From a virus: DNA of 29,045 nt. The stretch's first letter is position 1. Every line of letters starts with the position of its first letter. Below are positions 13,286-19,372 of the stretch, piece after piece. The position numbers and the translations under genes were made by a program. Location: positions 1 through 29,045 of IMG/VR virus record IMGVR_UViG_3300011430_000035; one strand, 5' to 3'. The notes below the pieces were generated by a model that saw only the letters and a list, made by a program, of their open reading frames with translations, was not told where the DNA came from and did no database searches.

Positions 13286-13464
13286 GCGTTTAAAATATAT
13301 CCAAGGTTAAACAATAATATTATTGCAACTCCAGTTAATGCTAAACCAGCAAGAACTTTACCTACAATACCATCTGAATGTGTATCATTCCAATACACAA
13401 GTGTGTGCCACCAATAAGCACCTACTAATAATAATATTAGTATAATCAATATAAATCTTTCCAT
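13282..13464 (-). CDS. Two-pass membrane protein (60 aa)
   Basis: An N-terminal helix (FILIILILLLVGAYWWHTLV) and a C-terminal one (VLAGLALTGVAIILLFNLGY) flank a loop with WNDTHSDG. The start shares bases with the stop of the 59-aa gene upstream (TAATG). Similar in size and plan to its downstream neighbour, though the residues do not align well enough to call them paralogues. Confidence 0.62.
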   Translation of the reverse strand: MERFILIILILLLVGAYWWHTLVYWNDTHSDGIVGKVLAGLALTGVAIILLFNLGYILNA

Positions 13465-13643
13465 TATGTAATTATTATTGTTGATCTACTACTTTGTTTT
13501 GTTTCTCTATTATTTAATGCCTGCCAACGTTCTTCTAGAATATTATATTGTTTAACAATACTATCATTCATCATTTCTATTGGAAGGTCAAATAAAAATT
13601 GCATTTTACGTGCAATAATATTCATTTCTTCTTGTCTACTCAT
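13464..13643 (-). CDS. Small helical soluble protein (59 aa)
   Basis: Mostly helical and polar (MSRQEEMNIIARKMQFLFDL, later YNILEERWQALNNRETK) with a Ser/Thr/Ile-rich tail. I use ATG 13643, which overlaps the upstream stop by only 8 nt; an in-frame ATG at 13649 and a TTG at 13652 are alternatives. It is a soluble member among small membrane genes and might act as a cytoplasmic partner. Confidence 0.58.
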   Translation of the reverse strand: MSRQEEMNIIARKMQFLFDLPIEMMNDSIVKQYNILEERWQALNNRETKQSSRSTIIIT

Positions 13644-13902
13644 TAACATCAATTATATAAGTTGAATTAACGGTTTTAATAATCATCTTTTCTTCATCAA
13701 ATTCTTCTATATCTGATGTTAAAAGTTTTGGACCAGAAGTAAGGTCAAGTGTTGGATATAAATATAATCTTGAACCAATTGTGATTCTATCATATTTAAA
13801 ATAACCTTGAATTGCTCTTGAGCCAATAGGCAGTTTCCCAGCAAGGGCCTCACCAGGAACTCTGTCTTCGATCTTGGTGAGGATTAAGTATTTACCTTTC
13901 AT
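13636..13902 (-). CDS. Hypothetical beta-rich protein (88 aa)
   Basis: The gene starts at ATG 13902 inside a TAATG junction (MKGKYLILTKIEDRVPGEAL). The same frame stays open to 14238, but that region encodes a membrane protein in another frame and the extension there is Arg/Tyr/Asn-rich nonsense. The body looks beta-rich (RAIQGYFKYDRITIGSRLYL; MIIKTVNSTYIIDVNE). No family recognised. Confidence 0.62.
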   Translation of the reverse strand: MKGKYLILTKIEDRVPGEALAGKLPIGSRAIQGYFKYDRITIGSRLYLYPTLDLTSGPKLLTSDIEEFDEEKMIIKTVNSTYIIDVNE

Positions 13903-14123
13903 TAGTCTTCTGTTACGGCGTCGTTGATATAAATACCAGCGACAACCCAGCCAATAATAGTACCTATCCAATATGGTACTGATGTTGTAATAATGTGTGA
14001 AAATGTTTCTTCTGAACATATTGCTATACTCATTGAAATAACTGTAGGCACTAAATTGCCTAAAAATAAGATACATAATATAATTAATGCACCTTCTCCT
14101 GTTTTGTAAATAATTTTTTCCAT
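13902..14123 (-). CDS. Two-pass membrane protein (73 aa)
   Basis: Helices at about residues 10-34 (GALIILCILFLGNLVPTVIS) and 49-67 (PYWIGTIIGWVVAGIYI), with a polar C-terminus. The leader AAATCACAAC before its ATG resembles that of several other genes of this arm. It is coupled by TAATG to the 88-aa gene. Function unknown. Confidence 0.62.
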   Translation of the reverse strand: MEKIIYKTGEGALIILCILFLGNLVPTVISMSIAICSEETFSHIITTSVPYWIGTIIGWVVAGIYINDAVTED

Positions 14124-14159
14124 TTTGTTGTGATTTAGTTTGTTTGTGTTTAAATTGAT

Positions 14160-14354
14160 TTAATCGAACATTGCTAAAATAAATACCCATACTATAGCAC
14201 CTGGTATTGTAATAGGTGCAAATAATATAAGTAACCATTCAGATAAGTTTAAAGTTTTATCTTTATCTTCATGTGTCCAGTATAATACTATACTTAAAAA
14301 ATACATTGCTGTACAATAATATAATATACCTTCCATATAATTATCCATGACCAT
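14160..14354 (-). CDS. Two-pass membrane protein (64 aa)
   Basis: First helix ILYYCTAMYFLSIVLYW, a charged loop THEDKDKT, and a second helix WLLILFAPITIPGAIVWVFI. ATG 14354 overlaps the end of the upstream gene by 14 nt; ATG 14348 is also possible. It belongs to the same run of tiny membrane genes. No family recognised. Confidence 0.6.
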   Translation of the reverse strand: MVMDNYMEGILYYCTAMYFLSIVLYWTHEDKDKTLNLSEWLLILFAPITIPGAIVWVFILAMFD

Positions 14355-14598
14355 TTTCTTCTAAGAAGTTAATAGCATCGTTAACAGTAGCATTACCAAC
14401 TACAATAGTATCTTGTGAAGATTTTCTAATTATAAGCAATGCACCATCTAATGATATATTCTTATTGTCTTCGTGTATAATTATTGTATGATGATTATGT
14501 CTAGGTTTTTCAGGATTTGTTTGAACTGAATATTTAAGAAATTGAGCTGATATTAAAAGCATGAAGCCTATAATAATTAATGTTATACCTATTTTCAT
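14341..14598 (-). CDS. Membrane-anchored protein with His patch (85 aa)
   Basis: An N-terminal anchor helix (ITLIIIGFMLLISAQFL) is followed by a His-rich strand (KPRHNHHTIIIHED) and a small domain ending in a helix, TVNDAINFLEENGHG. The His cluster could bind metal but may simply be a surface patch. The ATG follows an A/T-rich leader after a 150-nt gap (14599-14748) in which I see no gene. Function unknown. Confidence 0.6.
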   Translation of the reverse strand: MKIGITLIIIGFMLLISAQFLKYSVQTNPEKPRHNHHTIIIHEDNKNISLDGALLIIRKSSQDTIVVGNATVNDAINFLEENGHG

Positions 14599-14748
14599 AA
14601 TTTAATTGATTTGTGTTTTACACCTGAAACTTATACTCCTATTATACAATGTAGTTGTTTACAAAGTATTATATTTATATAAGAACTAAGGTGCCCTCAA
14701 CAACTTGGGAAGTTATTTAAGTTTTTGTAACGTCATGATTAAGGTACG

Positions 14749-15027
14749 TTATTCTGTAAGCCATTTTAAAGCTTCTTCTGCATTATTAAAGGTAAATGCA
14801 GTTATAGGATATTTAGATGATAAATCTTGTACAAGTTCTTTTTTTGAAGAATATTGTCGTGAATGAGTACTATTAAATACAGCAACAAGATATCTATTTA
14901 TTGTAAAACATTCTTTTCGATTTTTTACAACAATATATTTCTTATTTTTATGTATTATTCCTATTTTAGATGCTTCATTAATATCATTTAATGGTATTAT
15001 ATTTGGAGTTAAAATTATTGTTTTCAT
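14749..15027 (-). CDS. Small basic hypothetical protein (92 aa)
   Basis: A 92-aa soluble protein, beta then alpha in feel: MKTIILTPNIIPLNDINEAS, GIIHKNKKYIVVKNRKEC, and a C-terminal helix NNAEEALKWLTE. The last part resembles the end of the 85-aa His-patch protein (a short helix with A-x-x-x-L), but too briefly to claim homology. It starts 1 nt after the next gene's stop. Function unknown. Confidence 0.62.
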   Translation of the reverse strand: MKTIILTPNIIPLNDINEASKIGIIHKNKKYIVVKNRKECFTINRYLVAVFNSTHSRQYSSKKELVQDLSSKYPITAFTFNNAEEALKWLTE

Positions 15028-15028
15028 T

Positions 15029-15277
15029 TTAAAATATTTGTTTTGTTATGTTACAATAAAATCCATCTTCTGATTTAAAAGAATATATTTTATCGTCTTG
15101 AAATACTAATCTAAATCTTCTGAATTGATTAGTTTTTGGGTTAATAATATTAAATTGTTGTGGTCCATTAGGAAATGGAATTGCAAAATTAGGAATATGT
15201 AAATCTGTTTCTTTTGCATAAAGAGTTTTAAGGGTTTTACTATATGAGAAAAACCCTATATTATAGTTAAATTTCAT
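15029..15277 (-). CDS. Hypothetical aromatic-rich protein (82 aa)
   Basis: An 82-aa protein with a beta-rich, Phe/Tyr-rich composition (MKFNYNIGFFSYSKTLKTLY; RRFRLVFQDDKIYSFKSED). No membrane helix. The start overlaps the TGA of the 50-aa membrane gene upstream (ATGA). No family recognised. Confidence 0.62.
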   Translation of the reverse strand: MKFNYNIGFFSYSKTLKTLYAKETDLHIPNFAIPFPNGPQQFNIINPKTNQFRRFRLVFQDDKIYSFKSEDGFYCNITKQIF

Positions 15278-15426
15278 TTACTTATTTGTACTATTGCTCT
15301 TATTATAATAAATATAACAATAAGCACTATTAATATTGGTAAGAATTCAATTATACTACTAACCATTTTAAATAAGAACCATCCTGTAAGAAATATAGCT
15401 AATGCTCCAAATAAAAATTGTTTCAT
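15274..15426 (-). CDS. Membrane microprotein (50 aa)
   Basis: ATG 15426 to TGA 15274 encodes 50 residues made of two adjoining hydrophobic stretches (FLFGALAIFLTGWFLFKMV; FLPILIVLIVIFIIIRAIV). The leader TTAAATCACA directly before the ATG matches that of other genes here, and the end is an ATGA overlap. Function unknown. Confidence 0.58.
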   Translation of the reverse strand: MKQFLFGALAIFLTGWFLFKMVSSIIEFLPILIVLIVIFIIIRAIVQISK

Positions 15427-15432
15427 TGTGAT

Positions 15433-15843
15433 TTAATTTTTGTAAGTATATACTATATACTCTTTTTGTTTGTTATTGTATTCATAAATGTCAAACTTAG
15501 TTGACGTACTGCCATCTTGCCACACATAACCTGTATTAAACTCGATTACATATATTTCATCATTACCTGTTAAGAATTTAATGATATAATGATTTGATTC
15601 AATTACTTGATATTGAAAATCATCAATAAATAATGTATTAGCTTTAGGATTAAATTTAATATGTATTGTAGATGGTGCAAATGGAGCTTTATCCATATTA
15701 CCATCAACTACTAACATAAATTTATCACCTATAATATCTACACCTAATTGAGGATTTGTAAGTTTCATTTCAATAGGTTCAGTTGAACAAGAAGATACTA
15801 CTACTAATAGAAGTAGTAGTATCAATTTAGTTACTTGTTTCAT
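15433..15843 (-). CDS. Phage-encoded lipoprotein (136 aa)
   Basis: A clear type II signal: basic start MKQVTK, a Leu/Val-rich core, and the lipobox VSSC with Cys19 as the lipidated residue. The mature part is beta-rich (LVVDGNMDKAPFAPSTIHIK, then HYIIKFLTGNDEIYVIEFN). It should sit in the inner or outer membrane facing the periplasm or exterior. Phage lipoproteins commonly block receptor recognition by further phages (superinfection exclusion), so that is a reasonable hypothesis. It is coupled to the 151-aa gene upstream by overlapping stop and start. Confidence 0.75.
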   Translation of the reverse strand: MKQVTKLILLLLLVVVSSCSTEPIEMKLTNPQLGVDIIGDKFMLVVDGNMDKAPFAPSTIHIKFNPKANTLFIDDFQYQVIESNHYIIKFLTGNDEIYVIEFNTGYVWQDGSTSTKFDIYEYNNKQKEYIVYTYKN

Positions 15844-16298
15844 TATTGTGCAAGTGCTAATTCTAATTCAACTTTATCACATTGTGTGTGATTTACCCAT
15901 TCTTTGACAGTAATAGTATTACCTCTAGAATCAAATGTTGCATAAGCTATTTCAAGCTTGTTGTCAGCATATGGATTAATATCTACTATTTCAGCAGTAT
16001 CAATATCTTTAGATGAACGAACTCTTTCGCCTTCATCATTTGTACCCCAATAACTGTATTTATTTAAATTAGTTGGTTTAACAATATTACCAACTTCAAA
16101 GTTTATCTCTTGATTATAACCATTTAATGAGTTATATAACATAGATATACCTGTTTTATCATATGATAACATACGGCCAATAAGAGTTTCAACAACTAAT
16201 TCGTTATGTTTAAACTCTGGATTCATATTGTCTAACAATTGTTTAGCAATTGAGTCTACAGATACTTCTACTTTAATGCTTTGATTGAAATTTTTCAT
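15843..16298 (-). CDS. Hypothetical soluble protein (151 aa)
   Basis: A 151-aa acidic soluble protein. The N-terminal part is amphipathic (MKNFNQSIKVEVSVDSIAKQ), followed by a beta-rich core (NFEVGNIVKPTNLNKYSYW; DTAEIVDINPYADNKLEIAY) that could be an SH3-like barrel, and a helical end. It is coupled to the lipoprotein gene downstream. No family recognised. Confidence 0.65.
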   Translation of the reverse strand: MKNFNQSIKVEVSVDSIAKQLLDNMNPEFKHNELVVETLIGRMLSYDKTGISMLYNSLNGYNQEINFEVGNIVKPTNLNKYSYWGTNDEGERVRSSKDIDTAEIVDINPYADNKLEIAYATFDSRGNTITVKEWVNHTQCDKVELELALAQ

Positions 16299-16333
16299 TG
16301 TGTTTAAGATATTTAATTAATTATTTGTTTTAT

Positions 16334-16555
16334 TTAATTTTCGCTGATGTTATTAATGTGTAATAACTTCTTTAATGCAACTATTTGATGTAATTCATCA
16401 AGAGATTCATCTAACATATTATGCATTTCTTTTAAGTCTTTACGACTATTAATGAGATCAGATACTCTACCTGTTCTAAGAATAGTAGAATATATTTCAT
16501 GTAATGAGTTTATAGTTGTTGCAACTATAAGCAAATGTTTATCTTCGTTACTCAT
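16334..16555 (-). CDS. Small helical protein (73 aa)
   Basis: Almost entirely helical by pattern (LIVATTINSLHEIYSTILRT, then SRKDLKEMHNMLDESLDELH), with Leu and His at heptad-like spacing, suggesting a short helical bundle or coiled coil. The start overlaps the end of the upstream 53-aa gene by 8 nt. Function unknown. Confidence 0.62.
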   Translation of the reverse strand: MSNEDKHLLIVATTINSLHEIYSTILRTGRVSDLINSRKDLKEMHNMLDESLDELHQIVALKKLLHINNISEN

Positions 16556-16709
16556 GTGTTTTAAATGTTAAAGTTGAATGAGTAATACTGAAGATGTTGT
16601 CATTATATCTTGATACGATATTAAATCGTTTAATCAAAGATACTCTTACTGGATTAGATGATGCAACTAACTGACCACAGCTATTGAATCTTAGACGTCT
16701 TTTTGACAT
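16548..16709 (-). CDS. Small basic protein (53 aa)
   Basis: ATG 16709 to TAA 16548 encodes 53 residues with a basic start (MSKRRLRFNSCGQLVASSNP) and a positive charge throughout. A nucleic-acid-binding peptide is possible. The 8-nt overlap with the next gene fits the operon. No family recognised. Confidence 0.55.
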   Translation of the reverse strand: MSKRRLRFNSCGQLVASSNPVRVSLIKRFNIVSRYNDNIFSITHSTLTFKTHE

Positions 16710-16729
16710 AATAATAAGGTTTAGTTTGG

Positions 16730-16897
16730 TTAAAGTTTAATTTTAAATATGCATAAGCTTAATCTACATAATGCCATAGGCACTAAGAATATAAGGAAAT
16801 TATTAAATGCTGATTCACTAACTTGATAACATAAATATCCAATTAGTAATAATAATACGATAACAAAGACTAATAGTCCTTTAACTAAATTGTTCAT
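16730..16897 (-). CDS. Two-pass membrane microprotein (55 aa)
   Basis: ATG 16897 to TAA 16730 encodes 55 residues: a helix (GLLVFVIVLLLLIGYLCYQ), a short polar loop (SESAFNN) and a second helix (FLIFLVPMALCRLSLCIF) ending in Lys. It is the first gene of this operon stretch after the structured element at 16938-17018. Function unknown. Confidence 0.58.
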   Translation of the reverse strand: MNNLVKGLLVFVIVLLLLIGYLCYQVSESAFNNFLIFLVPMALCRLSLCIFKIKL

Positions 16898-16937
16898 AAG
16901 TATAAGTTTAGTGATTAAGATTGTATAAAATAAGCAA

Positions 16938-17018
16938 TTATACGCCGTTTATTGTAGATCGAACAGGCATGTTTAGTGCTACAATGTCTCCCGGGAAACT
17001 GATTCTAACGACGTATAA
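16938..17018 (-). ncRNA. Strongly folded 81-nt RNA element
   Basis: TTATACG pairs perfectly with CGTATAA, continued by CGTT/AACG. Two inner hairpins follow: GTTTC, CCGG, GAGAC, and a perfect 7-bp ATTGTAG/CTACAAT with a 21-nt loop that contains the T-loop-like GTTCGATC. The dyads hold on either strand; minus is chosen from surrounding transcription. It is one of the best-paired elements in the window. No known class recognised. Confidence 0.5.
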
Positions 17019-17039
17019 AAGCTATTATATAAATTTGAG

Positions 17040-17296
17040 TATTTGATATTGGACGCTTTGTAGGAAATTTGAGGTTGATATTGGTAGCTTTGTCGACAAT
17101 TCTGTCCACGAAAGCTCTACTTATACCACAATACAACAACGACGAAGGAGTTGAGACTCTCGCCGAAGGCAACCTTTACCTCGAACGACTGACTGAATGA
17201 CGAATGAACGACGAAGGAGTGAGTGAGGAATGAAGGAAGGAGTGAGAGTAGTGGTAGTATGCACGCAAAACAAAACACGAGCGGAGCGAGCTAAGC
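17040..17296. other. Gene-free stretch with degenerate purine-rich repeats
   Basis: No convincing gene. From about 17135 the plus strand becomes GC-richer and purine-biased. It carries repeats built from GACGAAGGAGT (near 17141 and 17211) and short GAATGA/GAAGGA/GAGTGA units, and ends in GAGCGGAGCGAGC. The composition is unlike the surrounding AT-rich DNA. It lies just beyond the terminator of the first minus-strand gene. It could be a structured 3' region, a protein-binding repeat array or imported DNA. Confidence 0.4.
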
Positions 17297-17333
17297 AAAA
17301 AAAGAAATAGAGAGTGTTTTACCACTCTCTATT
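17297..17333 (-). terminator. Intrinsic terminator after the acidic-tailed gene
   Basis: An 11-bp perfect stem (AATAGAGAGTG with CACTCTCTATT, 6-nt loop) is followed on the minus strand by TTC and seven T. It lies 11 nt beyond the stop of the 186-aa gene, so that gene can be transcribed as a single unit, separate from the rest of the arm. Confidence 0.85.
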
Positions 17334-17343
17334 ATAAGGAATA

Positions 17344-17904
17344 CTATTCCTGCTCTTCTTCTGTGTCTGCACCTGCAAGCTTGGCAACACGATTAGTGGA
17401 AGACTCTTCAGATACAGGCTTTTCAACAGCCTCTTCTTTAACCTCTTCAACATCTTCGCCTGAAGCCTTTTGTGCGAATGCAAACATAGCATTGAAATCA
17501 TCATTGTCGATTTCATCAACAACTCTTAATCCTCCGCAAGAGAAGTTAACACGAGTCTTATCATCTGATGGACGCATAGTTAACCAATAGCAAGCACCTA
17601 CCTCAATAACAGCAATACGAGGATTTCCTGCCTCGTCTTCGCCTCCATTGAAAATAACTGCAACCTCTTTTTCTTTACCGTTCATAAGCACCTTAGCGGT
17701 ACCGCGGTAAAATTCCTTTCTATCCACAGTTGCTGGTTGTGGATTAGGATTTAGACTTGAAACAGTTCCCGCGACTTGAATGTCTTGAGGGCCTTGAGTT
17801 CCGTCTTTACGTTGAGAATAAGACTTTACAAGCTCGCCTGTAACTTCATCTCTTTTCATTGCTAAACGTGGTTTAGTGGACGTGTGTAACTTAGATTGTG
17901 ACAT
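17344..17904 (-). CDS. Acidic-tailed protein, possible ssDNA-binding protein (186 aa)
   Basis: A basic N-terminus (SKLHTSTKPRLAMKRDEVTG) leads into a beta-rich core (about residues 60-125: FYRGTAKVLMNGKEKEVAVI, then NPRIAVIEVGACYWLTMRPS) and a long acidic, disordered tail from about 145 ending DTEEEQE. A beta core with an acidic C-terminal tail is the layout of phage single-stranded-DNA-binding proteins, but I cannot identify OB-fold signature residues. It is the only gene between the regulatory hub and a strong terminator, which implies independent and abundant expression. That would suit an SSB-like protein. Confidence 0.6.
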   Translation of the reverse strand: MSQSKLHTSTKPRLAMKRDEVTGELVKSYSQRKDGTQGPQDIQVAGTVSSLNPNPQPATVDRKEFYRGTAKVLMNGKEKEVAVIFNGGEDEAGNPRIAVIEVGACYWLTMRPSDDKTRVNFSCGGLRVVDEIDNDDFNAMFAFAQKASGEDVEEVKEEAVEKPVSEESSTNRVAKLAGADTEEEQE

Positions 17905-17972
17905 AATGGAAATTGTATTATGTGACTACACGCTGATTCATAGCTGTAGTAGCCACGATTTATAATGAATGA

Positions 17973-17987
17973 CAAAGACTATCTTTG
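17973..17987. promoter_or_regulatory. Palindromic site overlapping a promoter-like -7 box
   Basis: CAAAGA-cta-TCTTTG is a perfect 6-3-6 dyad. Its plus-strand half is TATCTTTG, a Bacteroidota -7 box; the minus strand gives TAGTCTTTG, off by one base in spacing. It sits 69 nt upstream of the 186-aa gene start, so it could be the operator/promoter of that gene. Confidence 0.4.
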
Positions 17988-18528
17988 CCTAAATTCGATG
18001 AAGGTATAGTGATGATTCAACTTACAACGCAATACAATATATACCAACTAATGAATATAATACCATTATACCTATATATGTATAGTGTACGCATACACAT
18101 AGTGTAGCCTATAGTACACACCACATATGGGTCACACACGCAGTGTGTGTATTACCCACTATAGCACAGCAATAGTATGTATTATATTAGTAGTTGGTAG
18201 TGTGCAAGTGTAGCATAAGCGATAACTCGTACAGCTGAGGGTGGAATTCGAAGAATTCCTTTAGCGTCGATATACGTAATGCAGTTGGCGGTGAATCTAC
18301 TTTTACCTATGGGGGATATCCCCAAAACTCGATTAAGGTGGGGTGATGTTTCAACTTAGTCCACTCTCACACACCTAAAAAAATTTTATAAAAAAAATTT
18401 TGCGGAAAAGTGTCATAGACTGTTCTTGTAAAGCTACTATTTACAAGACTTAACACCACTTTAAACCAGTAACATATATGATAGTAATAGAAGGAAGTAT
18501 ATATATATAGTTGGTTAAATTGACATTT

Positions 18529-18547
18529 TAGCTATTACTTAATATAA
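18529..18547 (+). repeat. 19-nt repeat, copy 1 (upstream of plus-strand arm)
   Basis: TAGCTATTACTTAATATAA, identical to 28451-28469. The two copies lie in the only two intergenic gaps of the plus arm that precede a major transcription unit, so this may be a promoter for a phage-encoded RNA polymerase or another shared control site. Confidence 0.6.
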
Positions 18548-18562
18548 CTTTTTTGAAAATAG

Positions 18563-18605
18563 TTGCAAAAAAATTAGGATTTGTCAAATATATTCCGTAT
18601 CTTTG
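18563..18605 (+). promoter_or_regulatory. Promoter P1 (Bacteroidota type) for the ncRNA
   Basis: TTGC (18563), TTAG (18574-18577, the -33 position), 20 nt, then TATCTTTG (18598-18605). It aligns without gaps with P2 and P3: the distance from TTGC to the -7 box is 35 nt in all three, and AATTAGGA-x-TTGTC is shared. Transcription should begin a few bases past 18605. Confidence 0.8.
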
Positions 18606-18609
18606 TACT

Positions 18610-18878
18610 AAGATATAAAGATGCAACTAGTTAAGGATATGGTTGCCCAATTTAGCTGGACACGGCAGCACTACACAGTAGGTTTGGGATAACGGGTTTT
18701 GAGAGGTATGACAACTTCCATAACACTGGCTAGCCAAGCGGACCACATAACCAAGAAGACGGGTTATCGTGGAAACCTCTCTATATCTATAAGACAACAA
18801 CAGTATACTATTGTATACCTAAGTAATACAACAACAACATTAGTCCATATACCCACTTCAAAAGAGTGGGTTTTTTTT
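18610..18878 (+). ncRNA. Free-standing structured ncRNA gene (about 270 nt)
   Basis: The gene lies between promoter P1 and an intrinsic terminator and contains no believable reading frame. Pairing visible in it: CCCAA/TTGGG enclosing hairpins AGCTGGACACGGCAGC and CTAC-aca-GTAG; GAGAGGT (18701-18707) with ACCTCTC (18775-18781) enclosing CCACATAACC (18743-18752) with GGTTAT-c-GTGG (18762-18772); and GTATAC-tatt-GTATAC. I checked for tmRNA, 6S, RNase P and tRNA hallmarks and found none. The AGCTGGACAC hairpin recurs in the RNA at 11924-12006. A regulatory or host-directed phage RNA is likely. Confidence 0.7.
18852..18878 (+). terminator. Intrinsic terminator of the ncRNA
   Basis: CCCACT and AGTGGG (6 bp, 7-nt loop) are followed by eight T. 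It lies upstream of promoter P2, so the ncRNA and the protein operon are separate transcripts. Confidence 0.88.
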
Positions 18879-18891
18879 ATTTTAAAAATAA

Positions 18892-18934
18892 TTGCAAATA
18901 AATTTGGAAATGTGATTTTTTTTCACTATCTTTG
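18892..18934 (+). promoter_or_regulatory. Promoter P2 for the plus-strand operon
   Basis: TTGC (18892), a perfect -33 TTTG (18903-18906), 20-nt spacer with a T8 run, and -7 TATCTTTG (18927-18934). The first ATG follows at 18952, giving a very short leader. It is the best consensus of the three promoters. Confidence 0.85.
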
Positions 18935-18951
18935 TATAAATAATTTAAAAC

Positions 18952-19194
18952 ATGATTATACCAACAACAGCAGATTGCTCAGATCAATGTCCTTACTTTG
19001 AGGCAGATATTAACACTGATGGACAGACTCAAGGGTTTAAGGATTGGGTTAAACAAATTACTCAATGTAAGCATAAGATATTCCTACCAGATGGAACGTC
19101 GTTAGATTACAAACTTTTTATGGATTCTATCAATGATAGATTTAAAAACAATGACTTTACTAATTACTTAATTAATCACTACAATGAGCTCTGA
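18952..19194 (+). CDS. Small protein, tandem paralogue A (80 aa)
   Basis: First protein gene of the plus arm. It starts with a short Cys/Asp-rich segment (TADCSDQCPYFEAD). The core shares a pattern with the next protein: W-V/L-x-x-I-x-x-x-x-HK-I/V-x-LPD (here WVKQITQCKHKIFLPDGTSL), followed by a helical end with F-x-x-YL. Duplicated small domains at the head of an early operon often act on host functions, but nothing specific is recognised. The end overlaps the next start by 11 nt. Confidence 0.7.
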   Translation: MIIPTTADCSDQCPYFEADINTDGQTQGFKDWVKQITQCKHKIFLPDGTSLDYKLFMDSINDRFKNNDFTNYLINHYNEL

Positions 19195-19372
19195 AGACAA
19201 ATACAATGAATGGTTAGAATCTATAGTACATTTACAACATAAAGTGATTTTACCAGATCAACATACTATAGATAAGACGAGATGGACATCTCATAAGGGT
19301 TTTAACTCAACAGGATTCTACTCTTACTTAAAGGATTTATACGAAGCTAAATATAAGAAAGATGACAAATAA
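19184..19372 (+). CDS. Small protein, tandem paralogue B (62 aa)
   Basis: Shares WLESIVHLQHKVILPDQHTI and the helical end with YLKDLY with the preceding protein, so the two arose by duplication; the Cys-bearing start of paralogue A is missing. It overlaps its neighbours on both sides by 11 nt. Function unknown. Confidence 0.68.
   Translation: MSSEDKYNEWLESIVHLQHKVILPDQHTIDKTRWTSHKGFNSTGFYSYLKDLYEAKYKKDDK

Larger units (their letters stand above)
17905..18560. promoter_or_regulatory. Divergent gene-free control region, candidate origin
   Basis: No gene is visible on either strand. Perfect dyads are CAAAGA-cta-TCTTTG (17973-17987), CACACAC-gca-GTGTGTG inside GGGT/ACCC (18129-18157), GGAATTC-gaa-GAATTCC (18243-18259), GGGGATATCCCC (18312-18323) and a 9-bp TCTTGTAAA/TTTACAAGA (18424-18448). 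An A/T-only tract (AAAAAAATTTTATAAAAAAA and following T's, about 18377-18401) lies among them. Transcription diverges from here. Dyads plus an easily melted tract are what an origin or a divergent operator region looks like; the sequence cannot choose between these. Confidence 0.55.

Noticed and set aside
13903-14238. N-terminal extension of the 88-aa gene to 200 aa
   Set aside because: The extension is an Arg/Tyr/Asn-rich shadow of the membrane protein at 13902-14123; the TAATG junction at 13902 gives a proper start.
18610-18878. RNase P RNA, 6S RNA or a second tmRNA
   Set aside because: I did not find the conserved P4 strands of RNase P, the long open hairpin of 6S RNA or a T arm with acceptor pairing.
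18699-19001. A 100-codon plus-strand frame over the ncRNA
   Set aside because: It runs through the intrinsic terminator and promoter P2 and into the first real gene. Composition is not protein-like.
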